From Pseudomonadota bacterium (lineage in GTDB: Bacteria; Myxococcota_A; UBA796; GCA-2862545), in the NCBI GenBank assembly GCA_023954855.1, contig JAGSGY010000007.1, positions 1-64,000 on the forward strand: 64,000 bases of DNA. The letters are read 5' to 3'. The position numbers and the translations under genes were made by a program. A model generated the notes under the pieces. That model saw only the letters and a list, made by a program, of their open reading frames with translations. It was not told where the DNA came from and did not search any database. How positions within the stretch are numbered: position 1 is the first letter of the stretch; each line of letters opens with the position of its first letter. Shown here piece after piece: positions 26,450-35,735 of the stretch.

Positions 26450-28722
26450 GTGTAGACCACAATGGCCTCGTCGATGCCGTTGATGGCGGGTTCGGGGATG
26501 CGACGGCCTGAGACGTTCAGCACGTCGAGATATGCGGTGAGCTGGACGGTGCGCCAATCCCAGCGCTTCGAGGCGCGTAGATCCATCGAGGCGTAGGCGG
26601 GAAGCCGTCCCTCTGGGATGGGTGTCTCGGACTGGGTGAGGAGGTCGAAGGCGTTGTCGACCGACCGTAGGTTGTAGAAGCCGCTGGCGTAGCGGGCGCG
26701 CGCTCCCAGAGTCCACCGCTTGGGCAGGCGCTGCTGCGCCTGAAGGTGCAGTCGGACGGGTTGATCGTACAGATCTGGAGTCCAGCGGTCGTCGCGGTCC
26801 TCTTGGCGCTGGGACCGGGCGACTTGCGCAATGGCTCGAAGGTCCGTGTGCGCCAGCACCACGTCGGCGGAGAGCTCTATGCCATCCGCACGTCCATGAA
26901 TCGGTCCTAGCGTGCCGTCGAGCTCATACCCGACCAAGTCGAAGCGACGGGTCCACAACGCTCCACGCAGACTCGCCCTGTCCAGGCTCCACACCGCAGA
27001 GAGGGCAGCGATGTTGGAGGTCTCGAGCGGCAGGTAGCGCCCCTCGGGGAAGGCCACTGTCGCGAGCATGTCGGCGGGTTGACTGGTGCGAGCGAGCTCC
27101 AGTGAGAGGTCGACCGCCGGCGTGGCATGCCACGTGGCCAAGCCGCGGGGGGACAGGTGAACGCGCAAGGGCTGGTCTTCGACCCAGAGGCTCTCGAGCC
27201 TCACCGCACCTGCGAGCTCAACCTCACCCAGGCGACCCGCGAGCTCCCCATAGGGATCTGCGCGAGCGATGCGTGCCTGTCGGAAGCCGTCGTTGCGAAC
27301 CAATTGGTAGCTGCGAAGCTCTGCCATGCCGCCGGCAGTGGCGGTGAAGGCGTCAGTCTCCCGCTCGACCTCGACGCGCAGACCCCCGAGGGTGCTCGTC
27401 AGCTGCTCATCGCGAATGTCGGTCTCGAGTCTCCGCCGCTCCACGCCGAACCAGGGCTGGGCCATGAGTTCGCTCCCGCCGATGTCCATGGCGGTTCTCA
27501 GCTGGAGCTGCGAAGAGGTCTGGGACAGCACGATGGTGTCGTCGGCAGGAGCGCCGGGTGTCACCGCGGAGTCGAAGATGGCCAGGCCGAGCACATCGGT
27601 GCGTCCGGTGTGGGCGCGAGCTGCGACGTCCCAGAACTGCGGTGCGATGTTGGCGGCGGCATCGCTAAGAGCGAGAGCGAGTACGGCGTCGAGGTAGCTG
27701 CGGCGCGCTGCGAGGCTCAGGCCAGAGGCCTCGCCCAACGGTGTCTCCGCAAAGACGTGCGCGTATGCGGTGTTCAGTCCTGCTACGGCGCGAGGCGTGT
27801 CGCCGGCGCGTGCCGTCTCCACTTCAGCGGCTCCAGCGAGTGTTCCGCCGAGACGAGCGGGAGTCGAGCCTGGGTGCAGCGCCACCGTCTGCACCATCTC
27901 AGGATGCAGGATCGAGGTCAGTCCGCCGAGGTGGTAGAGCAGGGGGATCTCGACCCCGTCGGCGAACACGGGGGTGTCGTCGGGCCCCCCGCCGCGAACG
28001 ATTAGCCAGCCAGCGTCGAGGGGTGATCGAACCACCCCCGGCAAGTTCTGCAGGGCGCGGATCGGGTCGCCCATCGCGCCGGGTTCGTCGCGAAGATCCA
28101 TGCGCCCAACGCGGCGGACGGAAGGCTTCTGACGGCTCTTGCGGTACACCCCAACGGCCTCGCCAGTGTGGGTGGGGGATGCGTAGAGGGTGACTTCGAT
28201 CACGCTCTCGCCGTCGAGCATGATGGGTGCCGATGCGCCCACCCACACCGGATCGTCGATGGCGACCGAAGCGTCGCCCAGCGGCAGGCCCCGCAGCTCG
28301 AAGGCGCCCGTCTCGTCTGTGGTGGCCTCATGGCCCGAGACTTCGATGCGAACCCCAGAGACGGGGTCGTGTGGCCCAGCTGTGAGGACCTGCCCACGCA
28401 CGTCGACCGGCGCTTCCGGAGGGGTGAAGGTCCAGGTGAACGGGATCTCCACCGGAATGGCGACACCGGAATCCCGAGCTGGCGAGAAGCGGAGTGCGCG
28501 AGCCCTTTCGACCGCGACAGCAGTGAAGTGCGGGTCGCCGGCCAGGGGCGTGGCGCGCTCGACGCGGCCTTCCTCATTGATGAGGAGCAGCAACTCGACG
28601 GTCTCGGATCCTCCCCGGCGCCCTTCGGGATACGGAAGCGCCGGCCGCAGCAACAACACCGGGGGCGACACCTCCTGGGCGGCACAGACACCGAGCCACG
28701 CGGTCAGCAGCGCTATGAGCAC
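26365..28722 (-). CDS. TonB-dependent receptor with fused N-terminal TonB-like domain
   Basis: About 785 residues from GTG at 28722, giving a short signal peptide (VLIALLTAWLGVCAAQ). The frame is open up to an ATG at 28836, but that start would overlap the divergent gene at 28818. Residues about 25-95 match the C-terminal domain of TonB (PALPYPEGRRGG, LLLLINEEGRVERATPLAG, VERARALRFSPA). Then comes a carboxypeptidase-regulatory-like beta domain (about 100-185), a plug (about 200-310, with LRDEPGAMGDPIRALQNLPG and GGPDDTPVFADGVEIP) and an outer-membrane barrel ending in an aromatic strand. Substrate unknown. Such TonB/receptor fusions are found in Myxococcota-type bacteria. Its end overlaps glpD by 85 bp. 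Confidence 0.86.
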   Translation of the reverse strand: MLIALLTAWLGVCAAQEVSPPVLLLRPALPYPEGRRGGSETVELLLLINEEGRVERATPLAGDPHFTAVAVERARALRFSPARDSGVAIPVEIPFTWTFTPPEAPVDVRGQVLTAGPHDPVSGVRIEVSGHEATTDETGAFELRGLPLGDASVAIDDPVWVGASAPIMLDGESVIEVTLYASPTHTGEAVGVYRKSRQKPSVRRVGRMDLRDEPGAMGDPIRALQNLPGVVRSPLDAGWLIVRGGGPDDTPVFADGVEIPLLYHLGGLTSILHPEMVQTVALHPGSTPARLGGTLAGAAEVETARAGDTPRAVAGLNTAYAHVFAETPLGEASGLSLAARRSYLDAVLALALSDAAANIAPQFWDVAARAHTGRTDVLGLAIFDSAVTPGAPADDTIVLSQTSSQLQLRTAMDIGGSELMAQPWFGVERRRLETDIRDEQLTSTLGGLRVEVERETDAFTATAGGMAELRSYQLVRNDGFRQARIARADPYGELAGRLGEVELAGAVRLESLWVEDQPLRVHLSPRGLATWHATPAVDLSLELARTSQPADMLATVAFPEGRYLPLETSNIAALSAVWSLDRASLRGALWTRRFDLVGYELDGTLGPIHGRADGIELSADVVLAHTDLRAIAQVARSQRQEDRDDRWTPDLYDQPVRLHLQAQQRLPKRWTLGARARYASGFYNLRSVDNAFDLLTQSETPIPEGRLPAYASMDLRASKRWDWRTVQLTAYLDVLNVSGRRIPEPAINGIDEAIVVYTYGLPFLPLFGLEGSWWRQRRDIATSSP

Positions 28723-28817
28723 GCGGCCTCTGCGTTTCTGTTCGGCCTGTGCTGTCGGGCCACACTCCCTCCTGCCGCTGGATAGGATATCTCTGATGCG
28801 CACGAAGAGGGGGGCTG

Positions 28818-29153
28818 ATGCGCGAGGTGACCGCAAAGTGGCAGGCCGGCTGTGTACTGGTGTGTACGCATCAGCGCCCTGAGGGGGCCGACAAGGCCTC
28901 GTGCGGCGTCGAGGAAGGCGAAGAGCTTCGCGACTGGCTCAAGGCACGTCTGAAGGCCGATGGGCTCAAGGGGCCCGTTCTCTGCGCGAAGTCCAGTTGC
29001 TTGGGCATCTGTCCCCGCCGAGGCACCACGATCGCGGTACTCCCGTCCCCAGGCGCGGGTATGCCCCGCCGTACCTTCGTCGTGGACGACGCGGATGTCC
29101 GCGAAGAGGTGTACGCCGACCTGCTGGCTTGCCTCCCCCTCGCAGATGGGTGA
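28818..29153 (+). CDS. Thioredoxin-like [2Fe-2S] ferredoxin domain protein
   Basis: 111 residues. Cysteine pattern and surroundings match thioredoxin-fold [2Fe-2S] ferredoxins: VCTHQRPEGADKASC (C16, C29) and AKSSCLGICPRRG (C61, C65), followed by a short strand TIAVLP. These four Cys would hold the cluster. Two more Cys (C12, C56) lie nearby. Small proteins of this type are electron carriers or Fe-S sensors; the partner is unknown. Start ATG lies 95 bp from the divergent receptor start, so both promoters are in that gap. A 72-bp gap follows to the antiporter. Confidence 0.83.
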   Translation: MREVTAKWQAGCVLVCTHQRPEGADKASCGVEEGEELRDWLKARLKADGLKGPVLCAKSSCLGICPRRGTTIAVLPSPGAGMPRRTFVVDDADVREEVYADLLACLPLADG

Positions 29154-29225
29154 TGCATCCGGAATGCCGCGAACGACACATTCTCCATCCGCTGCTCCGC
29201 GTCGGTGTGACGTGAGGGTCGGCGC

Positions 29226-30167
29226 GTGACTCTGACCCTCGTTCTACTTCTCGTCGGGCTGGTGATGTTGGTCACCGGAGCCGAGCTGCTTGTGCGCGGT
29301 GGCGGGCAGTTGGCGATGGCGCTTCGGGTGCCCGCCTTGGTGGTCGGCCTTACGATTGTGGCGTTTGGAACGTCAACACCAGAACTCTTTGTGTCTGTGA
29401 GCTCCGCGCTCACAAAATCGACCGACATGGCTCTGGCGAATGTGAACGGCTCGAACGTGGCGAACATCGCACTGGTCCTTGGGCTTGCGGCGATGGTGCG
29501 GCCACTGACCGTGGACCGGCGCCTCATTCGCCGCGAGATCCCCACCTACATGGCCCTGCAGGTCGGAGTCGCCGTTCTTGTTTGGGACGGTGTGCTCGGA
29601 CGCCTCGACGGCGGGCTGTTGATGCTCGGCGGCGTCGTGTACAACCTCTGGCTGCTCATCGATGTGCAGCGGCAGCGCGGCATCGTTGAGGTCGAGGAGC
29701 TCGAGCGCGAAGAAGACGCCAGTCCGTGGCTTCACGTGGCGCACCTGCTCGGTGGCATCGCGATTCTTGGTGTGGGCGCCAAGCTCTTCGTCGACAACGC
29801 CTACCTCGTCGCGCTCGCGGTCGGCATGAGCGAGCGCTACGTTGGCATTACGGTGCTGGCACTTGGCACTTCGGCGCCCGAGATGGCCACTGCCGTCGTG
29901 GCCGCGCGCCGCGGCGAAGTGGACTTGGCGATTGGGAACGCGATCGGCTCGAACATCCTCAACATCGCGATGGTCCTCGGCATCACGGCGATGCTCCAGC
30001 CGATCGTCATCCACGACGCCGCGGCCTACAAGGACATCGCTGTCGCGTGCCTCGTCGGCGTGGTCATGGTTCCCATGGTGTTGCGCGACCGCGTCCTTTC
30101 ACGGACCGAGGGTGGGCTGATGGCGCTGACCTACATCATGTACCTCGTGCTCAGCGGCGGAACCTGA
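29226..30167 (+). CDS. Calcium/sodium antiporter, CaCA family (YrbG-like)
   Basis: 313 residues from a GTG at 29226. Ten hydrophobic segments form two inverted repeats, each with the alpha-repeat signature: GTSTPELFVSVSSALTKSTD with NVNGSNVANIALVLGLAA, and GTSAPEMATAVVAARRGEVD with NAIGSNILNIAMVLGITA. The acidic residues that bind Ca2+ (the Glu of each GTSxPE) are present. It should exchange Ca2+ for Na+ or H+ across the inner membrane. The stop shares a base with the next start (TGATG), so the aminotransferase is translationally coupled. Confidence 0.93.
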   Translation: MTLTLVLLLVGLVMLVTGAELLVRGGGQLAMALRVPALVVGLTIVAFGTSTPELFVSVSSALTKSTDMALANVNGSNVANIALVLGLAAMVRPLTVDRRLIRREIPTYMALQVGVAVLVWDGVLGRLDGGLLMLGGVVYNLWLLIDVQRQRGIVEVEELEREEDASPWLHVAHLLGGIAILGVGAKLFVDNAYLVALAVGMSERYVGITVLALGTSAPEMATAVVAARRGEVDLAIGNAIGSNILNIAMVLGITAMLQPIVIHDAAAYKDIAVACLVGVVMVPMVLRDRVLSRTEGGLMALTYIMYLVLSGGT

Positions 30168-31318
30168 TGCCCCGCCACCCACGCGTGGCGCCCTCGGTTG
30201 CAGCGGTCAAGGGCTCGGTGTACACGGCGCTCGCCCATCGGCTGGCATCCTACGAGGGCGAGGTCTACCCGCTTCACATCGGTGATACCTGGATGGAGCC
30301 TGCAACGGGCAGCCGGATGCAGGACCTGACCGTCGAGGACCACCCAGGCATGCATCGGTACGCGCCCGTGGTCGGTCTTCCGTCGCTCATTGACGCCATT
30401 GTCGACCGCACTCGCGCGCGAACTGGGGTCGCCACTGAGCGCGGCAACGTGCTCGTGGCTGCGGGCGCTACCGGCGGTCTGGGTACGGTCGGGGGGGCCA
30501 TTGTCGCTCCCGGAGATGAGGTGCTCATCCTCGCTCCGTTCTGGCCGCTCATTGCCGGCATCGTGCGCACCTTTCACGGTACTCCGGTACCCGTGCCGTT
30601 CATTGGCACCGTGGATAGCGCCGAGTCCGCCGTCGAGGCCGTCGAGGCCGCCCGTACAGAACGAACCATTGCGCTGTACCTGAACACGCCGAACAACCCT
30701 ACCGGGCGTGCCATTCCTCCGGAGTGGATGGCTGCGCTGGTCGACTGGGCTCGCGCACACGACCTGTGGTTGATCTCGGATGAGGTGTACGAGGACTACC
30801 AGTACAGAGGCCAGCACACCTACCTTCGGGCGTTGGCGCCCGAGCGCACGTTCTCAGCCTACTCCTTCTCGAAGGGGTACGGCATGAGTGGTAATCGCTG
30901 CGGCTACGTCGTCGGACCCGCGGACGCGATGCCCGGACTCGCCAAGGTGGCCACCCACACGTTCTACAGCACGCCCACGGCCTCCCAGATCGCGGCCCTT
31001 CGCGTGCTGTCCGACGCCGGAGATGCCTGGGTTGCGAATGCCCACGAGCGCTATGCGGCTCTGGGACGCATGGCCGCTGCCCGACTCGGCGTCGAGGAGC
31101 CTGACGGCTCGACCTTCCTCTTTCTGGACGTGGCGAAACACCTGGACGAGCATGGCTTGGGCGGCTTTCTCGAGCGCTGCGTCGAGCGCGGACTGTTCAT
31201 CGCCCCGGGAAGCTCTTTTGGGCCCTATCCCACCCACGTGCGCGTCTGCTTCACGTCGGCTGAGCCCGACGTCGTCGAGCGCGGTATCGACGTGCTCGCG
31301 GGTTTGATCGGCCGCTAG
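30167..31318 (+). CDS. PLP-dependent class I/II aminotransferase
   Basis: 383 residues from ATG at 30167; the frame is open much further up but there it runs inside the antiporter gene. Fold type I features: GATGGLGTVGGAIVAPGDEV, YLNTPNNPTGR (carboxylate/PLP contact), WLISDEVYEDYQY (PLP-binding Asp and Tyr), and YSFSKGYGMSGNRCGY with the Schiff-base lysine. A late Arg (THVRVCFT) would bind the substrate carboxylate. Similar to aspartate-type aminotransferases; the amino donor is not predictable. It shares a CTAG stop with the convergent nitrilase gene. Confidence 0.92.
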   Translation: MPRHPRVAPSVAAVKGSVYTALAHRLASYEGEVYPLHIGDTWMEPATGSRMQDLTVEDHPGMHRYAPVVGLPSLIDAIVDRTRARTGVATERGNVLVAAGATGGLGTVGGAIVAPGDEVLILAPFWPLIAGIVRTFHGTPVPVPFIGTVDSAESAVEAVEAARTERTIALYLNTPNNPTGRAIPPEWMAALVDWARAHDLWLISDEVYEDYQYRGQHTYLRALAPERTFSAYSFSKGYGMSGNRCGYVVGPADAMPGLAKVATHTFYSTPTASQIAALRVLSDAGDAWVANAHERYAALGRMAAARLGVEEPDGSTFLFLDVAKHLDEHGLGGFLERCVERGLFIAPGSSFGPYPTHVRVCFTSAEPDVVERGIDVLAGLIGR

Positions 31319-32121
31319 AATCGGCGGTGGTCGTTGACCGGCATGCCGCGGCGCACCGAACGCACGCGGTCGAGATCGATCTCGGCGAAGGCGAGGCCTG
31401 GCCCGTCGCTCGCCCGGCCGACCACGTGGCCCCAGGGATCCACAATCATGCTGTGGCCATACGAATTGCGCAGCCCGCCATCATCGTGGAAGCCGTGCTG
31501 CCCTGGTGCGAGGACGTAGCACTGGGTCTCGATGGCTCGGGCGCGAAGCAGGACTTCCCAATGGTCCTTACCGGTAGTGAGGGTGAACGCGCTGGGCACG
31601 GCGAGGATCTCGGCGCCACGACGGACCAACTCGGCGTAGAGGCCGGGAAAGCGGAGGTCGTAGCAGATCGATAGTCCGATCGCCCCGAGGGCCGTGTTCA
31701 CGACGACGGGCTCTTCGCCCGCGACGCAAGTGTTCGACTCGAGAAATCGGACCTCGTCCGACACATCGACGTCGAAGAGATGGATCTTGCGGTAGCTGCC
31801 GAGGAGCGCGCCGTCGGGACCGAAGAGCGCACTTGTGTTGTAGCAGCGCTCTGGGTCGTCGCTCTTCTCGTTCAGCGAGCCGATGAGCAAGTGAACGCCG
31901 AGCTCGCGAGCGAGGGCCGACAGCCGGGTGCCAATCGGACCGTCGAGGGGCTCCGAGCGGCGGACCTTGTCTCGATGCGGGCCCAGGAAGTTCGTATTCT
32001 CGGGCGTCGCGATCAGCTGAGCTCCGCGGCTCGCGGCGCGGCGGATCAGGGACTCTGCGGTGGCCAGGTTTCCCGGCTCATCCGAAGTGCAGGTGAGCTG
32101 AATGACGGCGGCGAGGTGCAT
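31315..32121 (-). CDS. Carbon-nitrogen hydrolase (Nit1/Nit2-type amidase)
   Basis: 268 residues, the usual size. The Glu-Lys-Cys triad is complete: E41 (IATPENTNFLG), K112 (SYRKIHLFDVD) and C153 (GLSICYDLRFPGLY). The IHLFDVDV and ICYDLRFPGLY sequences are typical of the Nit1/Nit2 branch, which hydrolyses deaminated glutathione or omega-amides made by aminotransferases as side products. That would fit its convergent neighbour, an aminotransferase, but this is inference. Seven bases separate it from the flippase-like gene downstream, which is read just before it on the same strand. Confidence 0.92.
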   Translation of the reverse strand: MHLAAVIQLTCTSDEPGNLATAESLIRRAASRGAQLIATPENTNFLGPHRDKVRRSEPLDGPIGTRLSALARELGVHLLIGSLNEKSDDPERCYNTSALFGPDGALLGSYRKIHLFDVDVSDEVRFLESNTCVAGEEPVVVNTALGAIGLSICYDLRFPGLYAELVRRGAEILAVPSAFTLTTGKDHWEVLLRARAIETQCYVLAPGQHGFHDDGGLRNSYGHSMIVDPWGHVVGRASDGPGLAFAEIDLDRVRSVRRGMPVNDHRRF

Positions 32122-32128
32122 GGGAGCC

Positions 32129-33142
32129 TCAGGGGCTGTCGCTCGGAACGGGCTCCGAGGGCAAGGGTTTGATCACCTGGTCGATGCGCAACAGAGCGAC
32201 GGCTCCGAGGATGACACCAAACCAGAGCGTCGCGACGCGGATGAGAAGGGCGGCCGCGACCGCCTGTGCCACGGCGAGGTCCGGAACGAGCCGAGGGGCC
32301 CCCTCGATGAGGAAGGCATCCGCGAGCCCGAGACCACCGGGGGAGGGGCCACCGCCAAGCGTGGCGAAGGCATAGAGAAAGGTCGAGGCGTCGAGGGATG
32401 CGCTCGCGCCGAGTCCTGCGAAGACAAGCCAGTAGCCGACGCACTCTGCCCACCATGCGAGCAATGACATGGCGAGGGTGAGCAGCAGGGGTCCTGGTGC
32501 GAGGCAGATGCGCATCGCCTCGAGCATGCCTCCAATCGGCGTCGCAAAACGGCCGACCAGGGGGAGCGCGGCGAGCACCCGCACACCCGCGGTAGTGATG
32601 GTCTCGGAGGCGAGTGCGGCGATTCCCAGGCCGCTGACAAGGAGCGTCACCCAGACGGCTTGGCTGCCGTCCGCGTAGTAGGTCGACACGCCCCATGCGG
32701 CGAGCAGCGCAACGGCGAGGCCGTCGGTGGCGCGCTCGGTCACCAGAGCAGGAATGGTGCGAACCATGGGCGCACCGGTCGCCACACCGACGAGGTACGG
32801 CTTGACCAGCTCGCCGGCCTTGGCGGGACTGATGACCATCGCGAGGCCGGTGGCGTAGATCCACAGGTTGCGACGGTGGTCGATCGTCACGCCGACGCGC
32901 TGCAATAGGTAGGCCCACTTTAGGTATCGAAGCCCGTAGTTGACCAGCGTGAGCCCCAGCACCGGCGCAATCAACCACCACCGGAAGCTCGCGAGTGCGT
33001 CGGCGGTCTCCTGCCATCCACGCAGCATCGCGTAGGCCACGTACAGCAGCACGCCAATGGCGATGGCATACGCTGTCCATCGTCGCCCGCGGTCGAGCGC
33101 GGTGCGTGACGAGGCCGCTGCGGCGTTGAGGTCGTTCGACAT
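32129..33142 (-). CDS. Flippase-like membrane protein (UPF0104 / LPG-synthase TM domain family)
   Basis: 337 residues from ATG at 33142; an upstream ATG at 33208 adds an Arg-rich unconserved piece. About eight membrane helices. The family stretch NYGLRYLKWAYLLQRVGV, then GLAMVISPAKAGELVKPYLV and ERATDGLAVALLAAWG, and GGGPSPGGLGLADAFLI are the conserved lines of the lysylphosphatidylglycerol-synthase transmembrane/UPF0104 family. Members move or modify lipids or glycolipids in the inner membrane. No soluble aminoacyl-transferase part is attached. It is read in the same direction as, and 7 bp from, the amidase. Confidence 0.85.
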   Translation of the reverse strand: MSNDLNAAAASSRTALDRGRRWTAYAIAIGVLLYVAYAMLRGWQETADALASFRWWLIAPVLGLTLVNYGLRYLKWAYLLQRVGVTIDHRRNLWIYATGLAMVISPAKAGELVKPYLVGVATGAPMVRTIPALVTERATDGLAVALLAAWGVSTYYADGSQAVWVTLLVSGLGIAALASETITTAGVRVLAALPLVGRFATPIGGMLEAMRICLAPGPLLLTLAMSLLAWWAECVGYWLVFAGLGASASLDASTFLYAFATLGGGPSPGGLGLADAFLIEGAPRLVPDLAVAQAVAAALLIRVATLWFGVILGAVALLRIDQVIKPLPSEPVPSDSP

Positions 33143-33200
33143 GGCTGCGACCCTATCCCGTCGGGCGGTCGCGTGGGGTAGCATGCCAGTCGAGGTGAGC

Positions 33201-33917
33201 ATGTCCACGTTCTCGGTCTCCGCTCGCGGCGCCGGCTCGGTTCAAGTCGCGGCTCCAAACTGGATTGCCGCTTTGGGTCTTGGAATGGAGCAAATCGGGG
33301 CGAATGCCGCGATTGAGCGGCTTGCGTGTGAACGGCTTCCCAACGGCACCGTGATCGTCCGGGACATCCAGTCCGGGGCGGGCTTCGTCGTGACGCCCGT
33401 CGATCCCGTCGAAGAAGAGATTCAGATCGTTCCCATCGATGATGTAGAGGACGAGCTGCACCTCGATGTGCTCGAGGGCGCTATGTCGCCCGGGGATGCC
33501 TGTGAGGTCGCACTACAGCTTGCCCAAGACCTGACTCCTGCGGAGAGTGGGGCCGTGCTGGTGCTCGAGCGCGGCATGCTTCGTTTTGCCGCCGTGTCCG
33601 GTCCAGAGTCCGGCAAGCTTGCGGGCGTGCGTCTGCCTCGAGGGACCGGGGTCGCGGGCTACGTTGTGGACCAGCGGCGGAGCGTCGTGCTCGGACAGGC
33701 CGGTCGAGACGCACGGCACTGCGGCGAGGTCGACGCACTCACAGGCTATCGAACCGAGGACCTGATCGCCGTCCCCGTCATTCATGGTCGGCGCATCTAC
33801 GGGGTGCTTGAGCTGATGAACCTTCCGCGGGAACAGGACTTCAGCTCGCACGTGCTCGACCAGATGGAGGCGATCGGATCGGCTCTCGGCGACCGCCTCC
33901 ACGAGCTGGACGACTAG
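33201..33917 (+). CDS. GAF-domain protein
   Basis: 238 residues from ATG at 33201 with GAGGTGA before it; an upstream frame reaches 33057 but runs antisense to the neighbouring gene. Residues 1-95 are a beta-rich N-terminal part without a named family. About residues 96-236 form a GAF domain (SGAVLVLERGMLRFAAVSGP, LPRGTGVAGYVVDQRRSVVL, DLIAVPVIHGRRIYGVLELM). No output domain is attached, so it would sense a ligand and act through a partner. Its stop is directly followed by the stop of the convergent lipoprotein gene. Confidence 0.82.
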   Translation: MSTFSVSARGAGSVQVAAPNWIAALGLGMEQIGANAAIERLACERLPNGTVIVRDIQSGAGFVVTPVDPVEEEIQIVPIDDVEDELHLDVLEGAMSPGDACEVALQLAQDLTPAESGAVLVLERGMLRFAAVSGPESGKLAGVRLPRGTGVAGYVVDQRRSVVLGQAGRDARHCGEVDALTGYRTEDLIAVPVIHGRRIYGVLELMNLPREQDFSSHVLDQMEAIGSALGDRLHELDD

Positions 33918-34628
33918 TTACTCGATGGTGATCGACTTCAGCGAAGTCTTGGCGTTCTCGAGCACGGACTCCTGCAAGCTCGCATAGAGCTGGGCGTTCT
34001 CGGGCATCTCGACGCCGGGCTCGGGCGTGCGGTTGTCTTGCTCGCGGGCGGGCAGCTTGTAGATGAAGAACTCTTCGGTCTGACCGTCGTCGAAGGTGAA
34101 CTGCCACTTGTGGCGTCCATTCGCCGACCAGGCCTTGCCGTCGGTGGTCTTCACCTTGGTCGTCGTGCGCAGAACGCACATGTACATCCAGGGCAAGAAG
34201 GCGCTGTCGTAGGTGCAGTCGATGTCGCTGCGGCTGGTGCCGTATCCGATGTTGATGGTGCCGATGTCGGCCCAGTTGGCCTCGATCTCGGTTCCGTTCC
34301 CTTCGAGGGTCACCGTCAGCTTCATGTCGCGATCGGTCCAGCCCTTCTCGGCGTACCAGTCCTCGCCACGCTCCACGCGAATCACGTGGCCTTCAACGAC
34401 GCGACCGTCTCCGAATGTGAGCGTCGCGTTGAAGTCGGCGTTGGGCGTCGGGGCGGCGGGCTTGGTGACCTCTGGCGGCTCGGGCTCGGGCTCGGGCTCG
34501 GCAACCGGCTTCTCGACCTCGACGGCAGCGGGAGCGGGCTCGGGGTTGGCGGCAGCTGCCTCCGGCTTGGTCTTGTCGCCGCATCCAGCAATGAGGACGA
34601 GGGCGGTCAGGGTCGCGGTGCGAATCAT
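33918..34628 (-). CDS. Lipoprotein with Pro/Glu linker
   Basis: 236 residues from ATG at 34628, the start that places a proper lipoprotein signal (TLTALVLIAGC) at the N-terminus; an upstream ATG at 34661 would add 11 residues before it. After the lipid-carrying Cys comes an extended linker rich in Pro, Glu and Ala with alternating P-E repeats, of the kind that spans the periplasm, then a beta-rich domain of about 160 residues. That domain starts ATLTFGDGRVVEGHVIRVERG and carries two Cys (in DCTYDS and MCVLRT) likely to pair. Function unknown; probably envelope-associated. Confidence 0.78.
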   Translation of the reverse strand: MIRTATLTALVLIAGCGDKTKPEAAAANPEPAPAAVEVEKPVAEPEPEPEPPEVTKPAAPTPNADFNATLTFGDGRVVEGHVIRVERGEDWYAEKGWTDRDMKLTVTLEGNGTEIEANWADIGTINIGYGTSRSDIDCTYDSAFLPWMYMCVLRTTTKVKTTDGKAWSANGRHKWQFTFDDGQTEEFFIYKLPAREQDNRTPEPGVEMPENAQLYASLQESVLENAKTSLKSITIE

Positions 34629-34721
34629 GGTGTTCTCCGAGCAGCGCGTGCAGTGTTGCAACGTGTGAGACCGTGCTGTGTAGCGCTGGTTCCCGCGGAT
34701 AACCCGCGTGGGCTCTGGTTG

Positions 34722-35732
34722 TCAGGTGATGGCCGCGGCAGCCGCCCGCAACCAGCACAACACCGCCAGCAAGACGAGCCAGCGGGCGCGTACCGCTTGC
34801 TCGCCGGCGACGACGGCGACCACGATGGCGACGATGAGCGCCGGCACGAGCAGCTGCGCCGATGCGATCCCAGCGAGGGGCCAGGTCGCCACAAGTGCGA
34901 GCCAGTGTGGCCTCTGACCTTGTTGGGTCGCGGCGACCGCCATCGAGGCCACAGCGACGGACGTGGCCAGCACAGGTCCCAGCAGCGTCAATACGGAAGC
35001 GACCCCTGCGCCGACTGCCATCCAGACGATCGACCTTGGTTCCGGCCGCCGGTGGGCTGAGCCGACGAAGAGCGCGGCCACGAGGGTTGCCAGCCAGAGC
35101 ATTGGCGTTGGCGTCCGCCAAGCATCTCGCCAGGTGGGGACCCGTGCTTGCCATGCCGTCCGCTCGAGAGGCATAGGGTGCAACGCGTCGAAGGCTTGGG
35201 TGAGTGGCGCGGTCCGTTTGGCAACGCGAATGTCGACAAGGCGGTGGTCGCCGCCGGCCTGCCACCGCTCCTCACGGCTCGCCACCGGACTGCCTTCATC
35301 GTCGACTTTGAAGAGTGAGCACGAGACAACGTCGAGGCCCGGGCCAATGGTGAACGACGATGCGAAGTAGCCCGGCAGTTCCGGGTAGTTGCCATCCTCA
35401 AACTGGAGGTGGACGGCGTTGTGCGGCGCCTCGAGAACCAACGTTGTGCGGGCCGCACCGTTGGTGTTGAGCGTGGGGCCTTCAGCTTGGGTGACCTCTA
35501 AGGGGAGACTGGTTCCGTCGCCGGAGGCCGTCAGCCCAGAGATCGTCTCGGTGAGGGTCTGCGCGTCGTCTGCGGGCTCGCGGGTGCCGGTGTGGGCGTG
35601 CCCTGGAAGCTCCACCGCGTAGCGGACCTCGACGTGAGACTCCGTGACGTGAACGGCAGCACGGTGCGCGACGATGCGCAGCGCGTTGGGATGCGCGTGG
35701 GCAGCCAAAGAGCCCAGCAGAAGGACGAGCAA
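34722..35732 (-). CDS. Membrane protein downstream of the Tad two-component genes
   Basis: 336 residues from TTG at 35732 preceded by GGAGAAG and only 3 nt after the regulator stop. The N-terminus is a signal peptide (LVLLLGSLAAHAHP), then about 180 residues of beta-rich periplasmic domain and about five membrane helices at the C-terminus. The layout, and the start of the mature protein after an 'AHP', recalls HupE/UreJ-type proteins, but I do not see their metal motifs, so I leave it unnamed. Co-transcribed with the sensor kinase and regulator. The 93-bp gap after it contains an imperfect inverted repeat without a T-run. Confidence 0.65.
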   Translation of the reverse strand: MLVLLLGSLAAHAHPNALRIVAHRAAVHVTESHVEVRYAVELPGHAHTGTREPADDAQTLTETISGLTASGDGTSLPLEVTQAEGPTLNTNGAARTTLVLEAPHNAVHLQFEDGNYPELPGYFASSFTIGPGLDVVSCSLFKVDDEGSPVASREERWQAGGDHRLVDIRVAKRTAPLTQAFDALHPMPLERTAWQARVPTWRDAWRTPTPMLWLATLVAALFVGSAHRRPEPRSIVWMAVGAGVASVLTLLGPVLATSVAVASMAVAATQQGQRPHWLALVATWPLAGIASAQLLVPALIVAIVVAVVAGEQAVRARWLVLLAVLCWLRAAAAAIT

Positions 35733-35735
35733 CCG

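Noticed and set aside
28723-28836. Upstream ATG at 28836 as start of the TonB-receptor fusion
   Set aside because: It would overlap the divergent gene at 28818 and place about 38 polar residues before the signal peptide.
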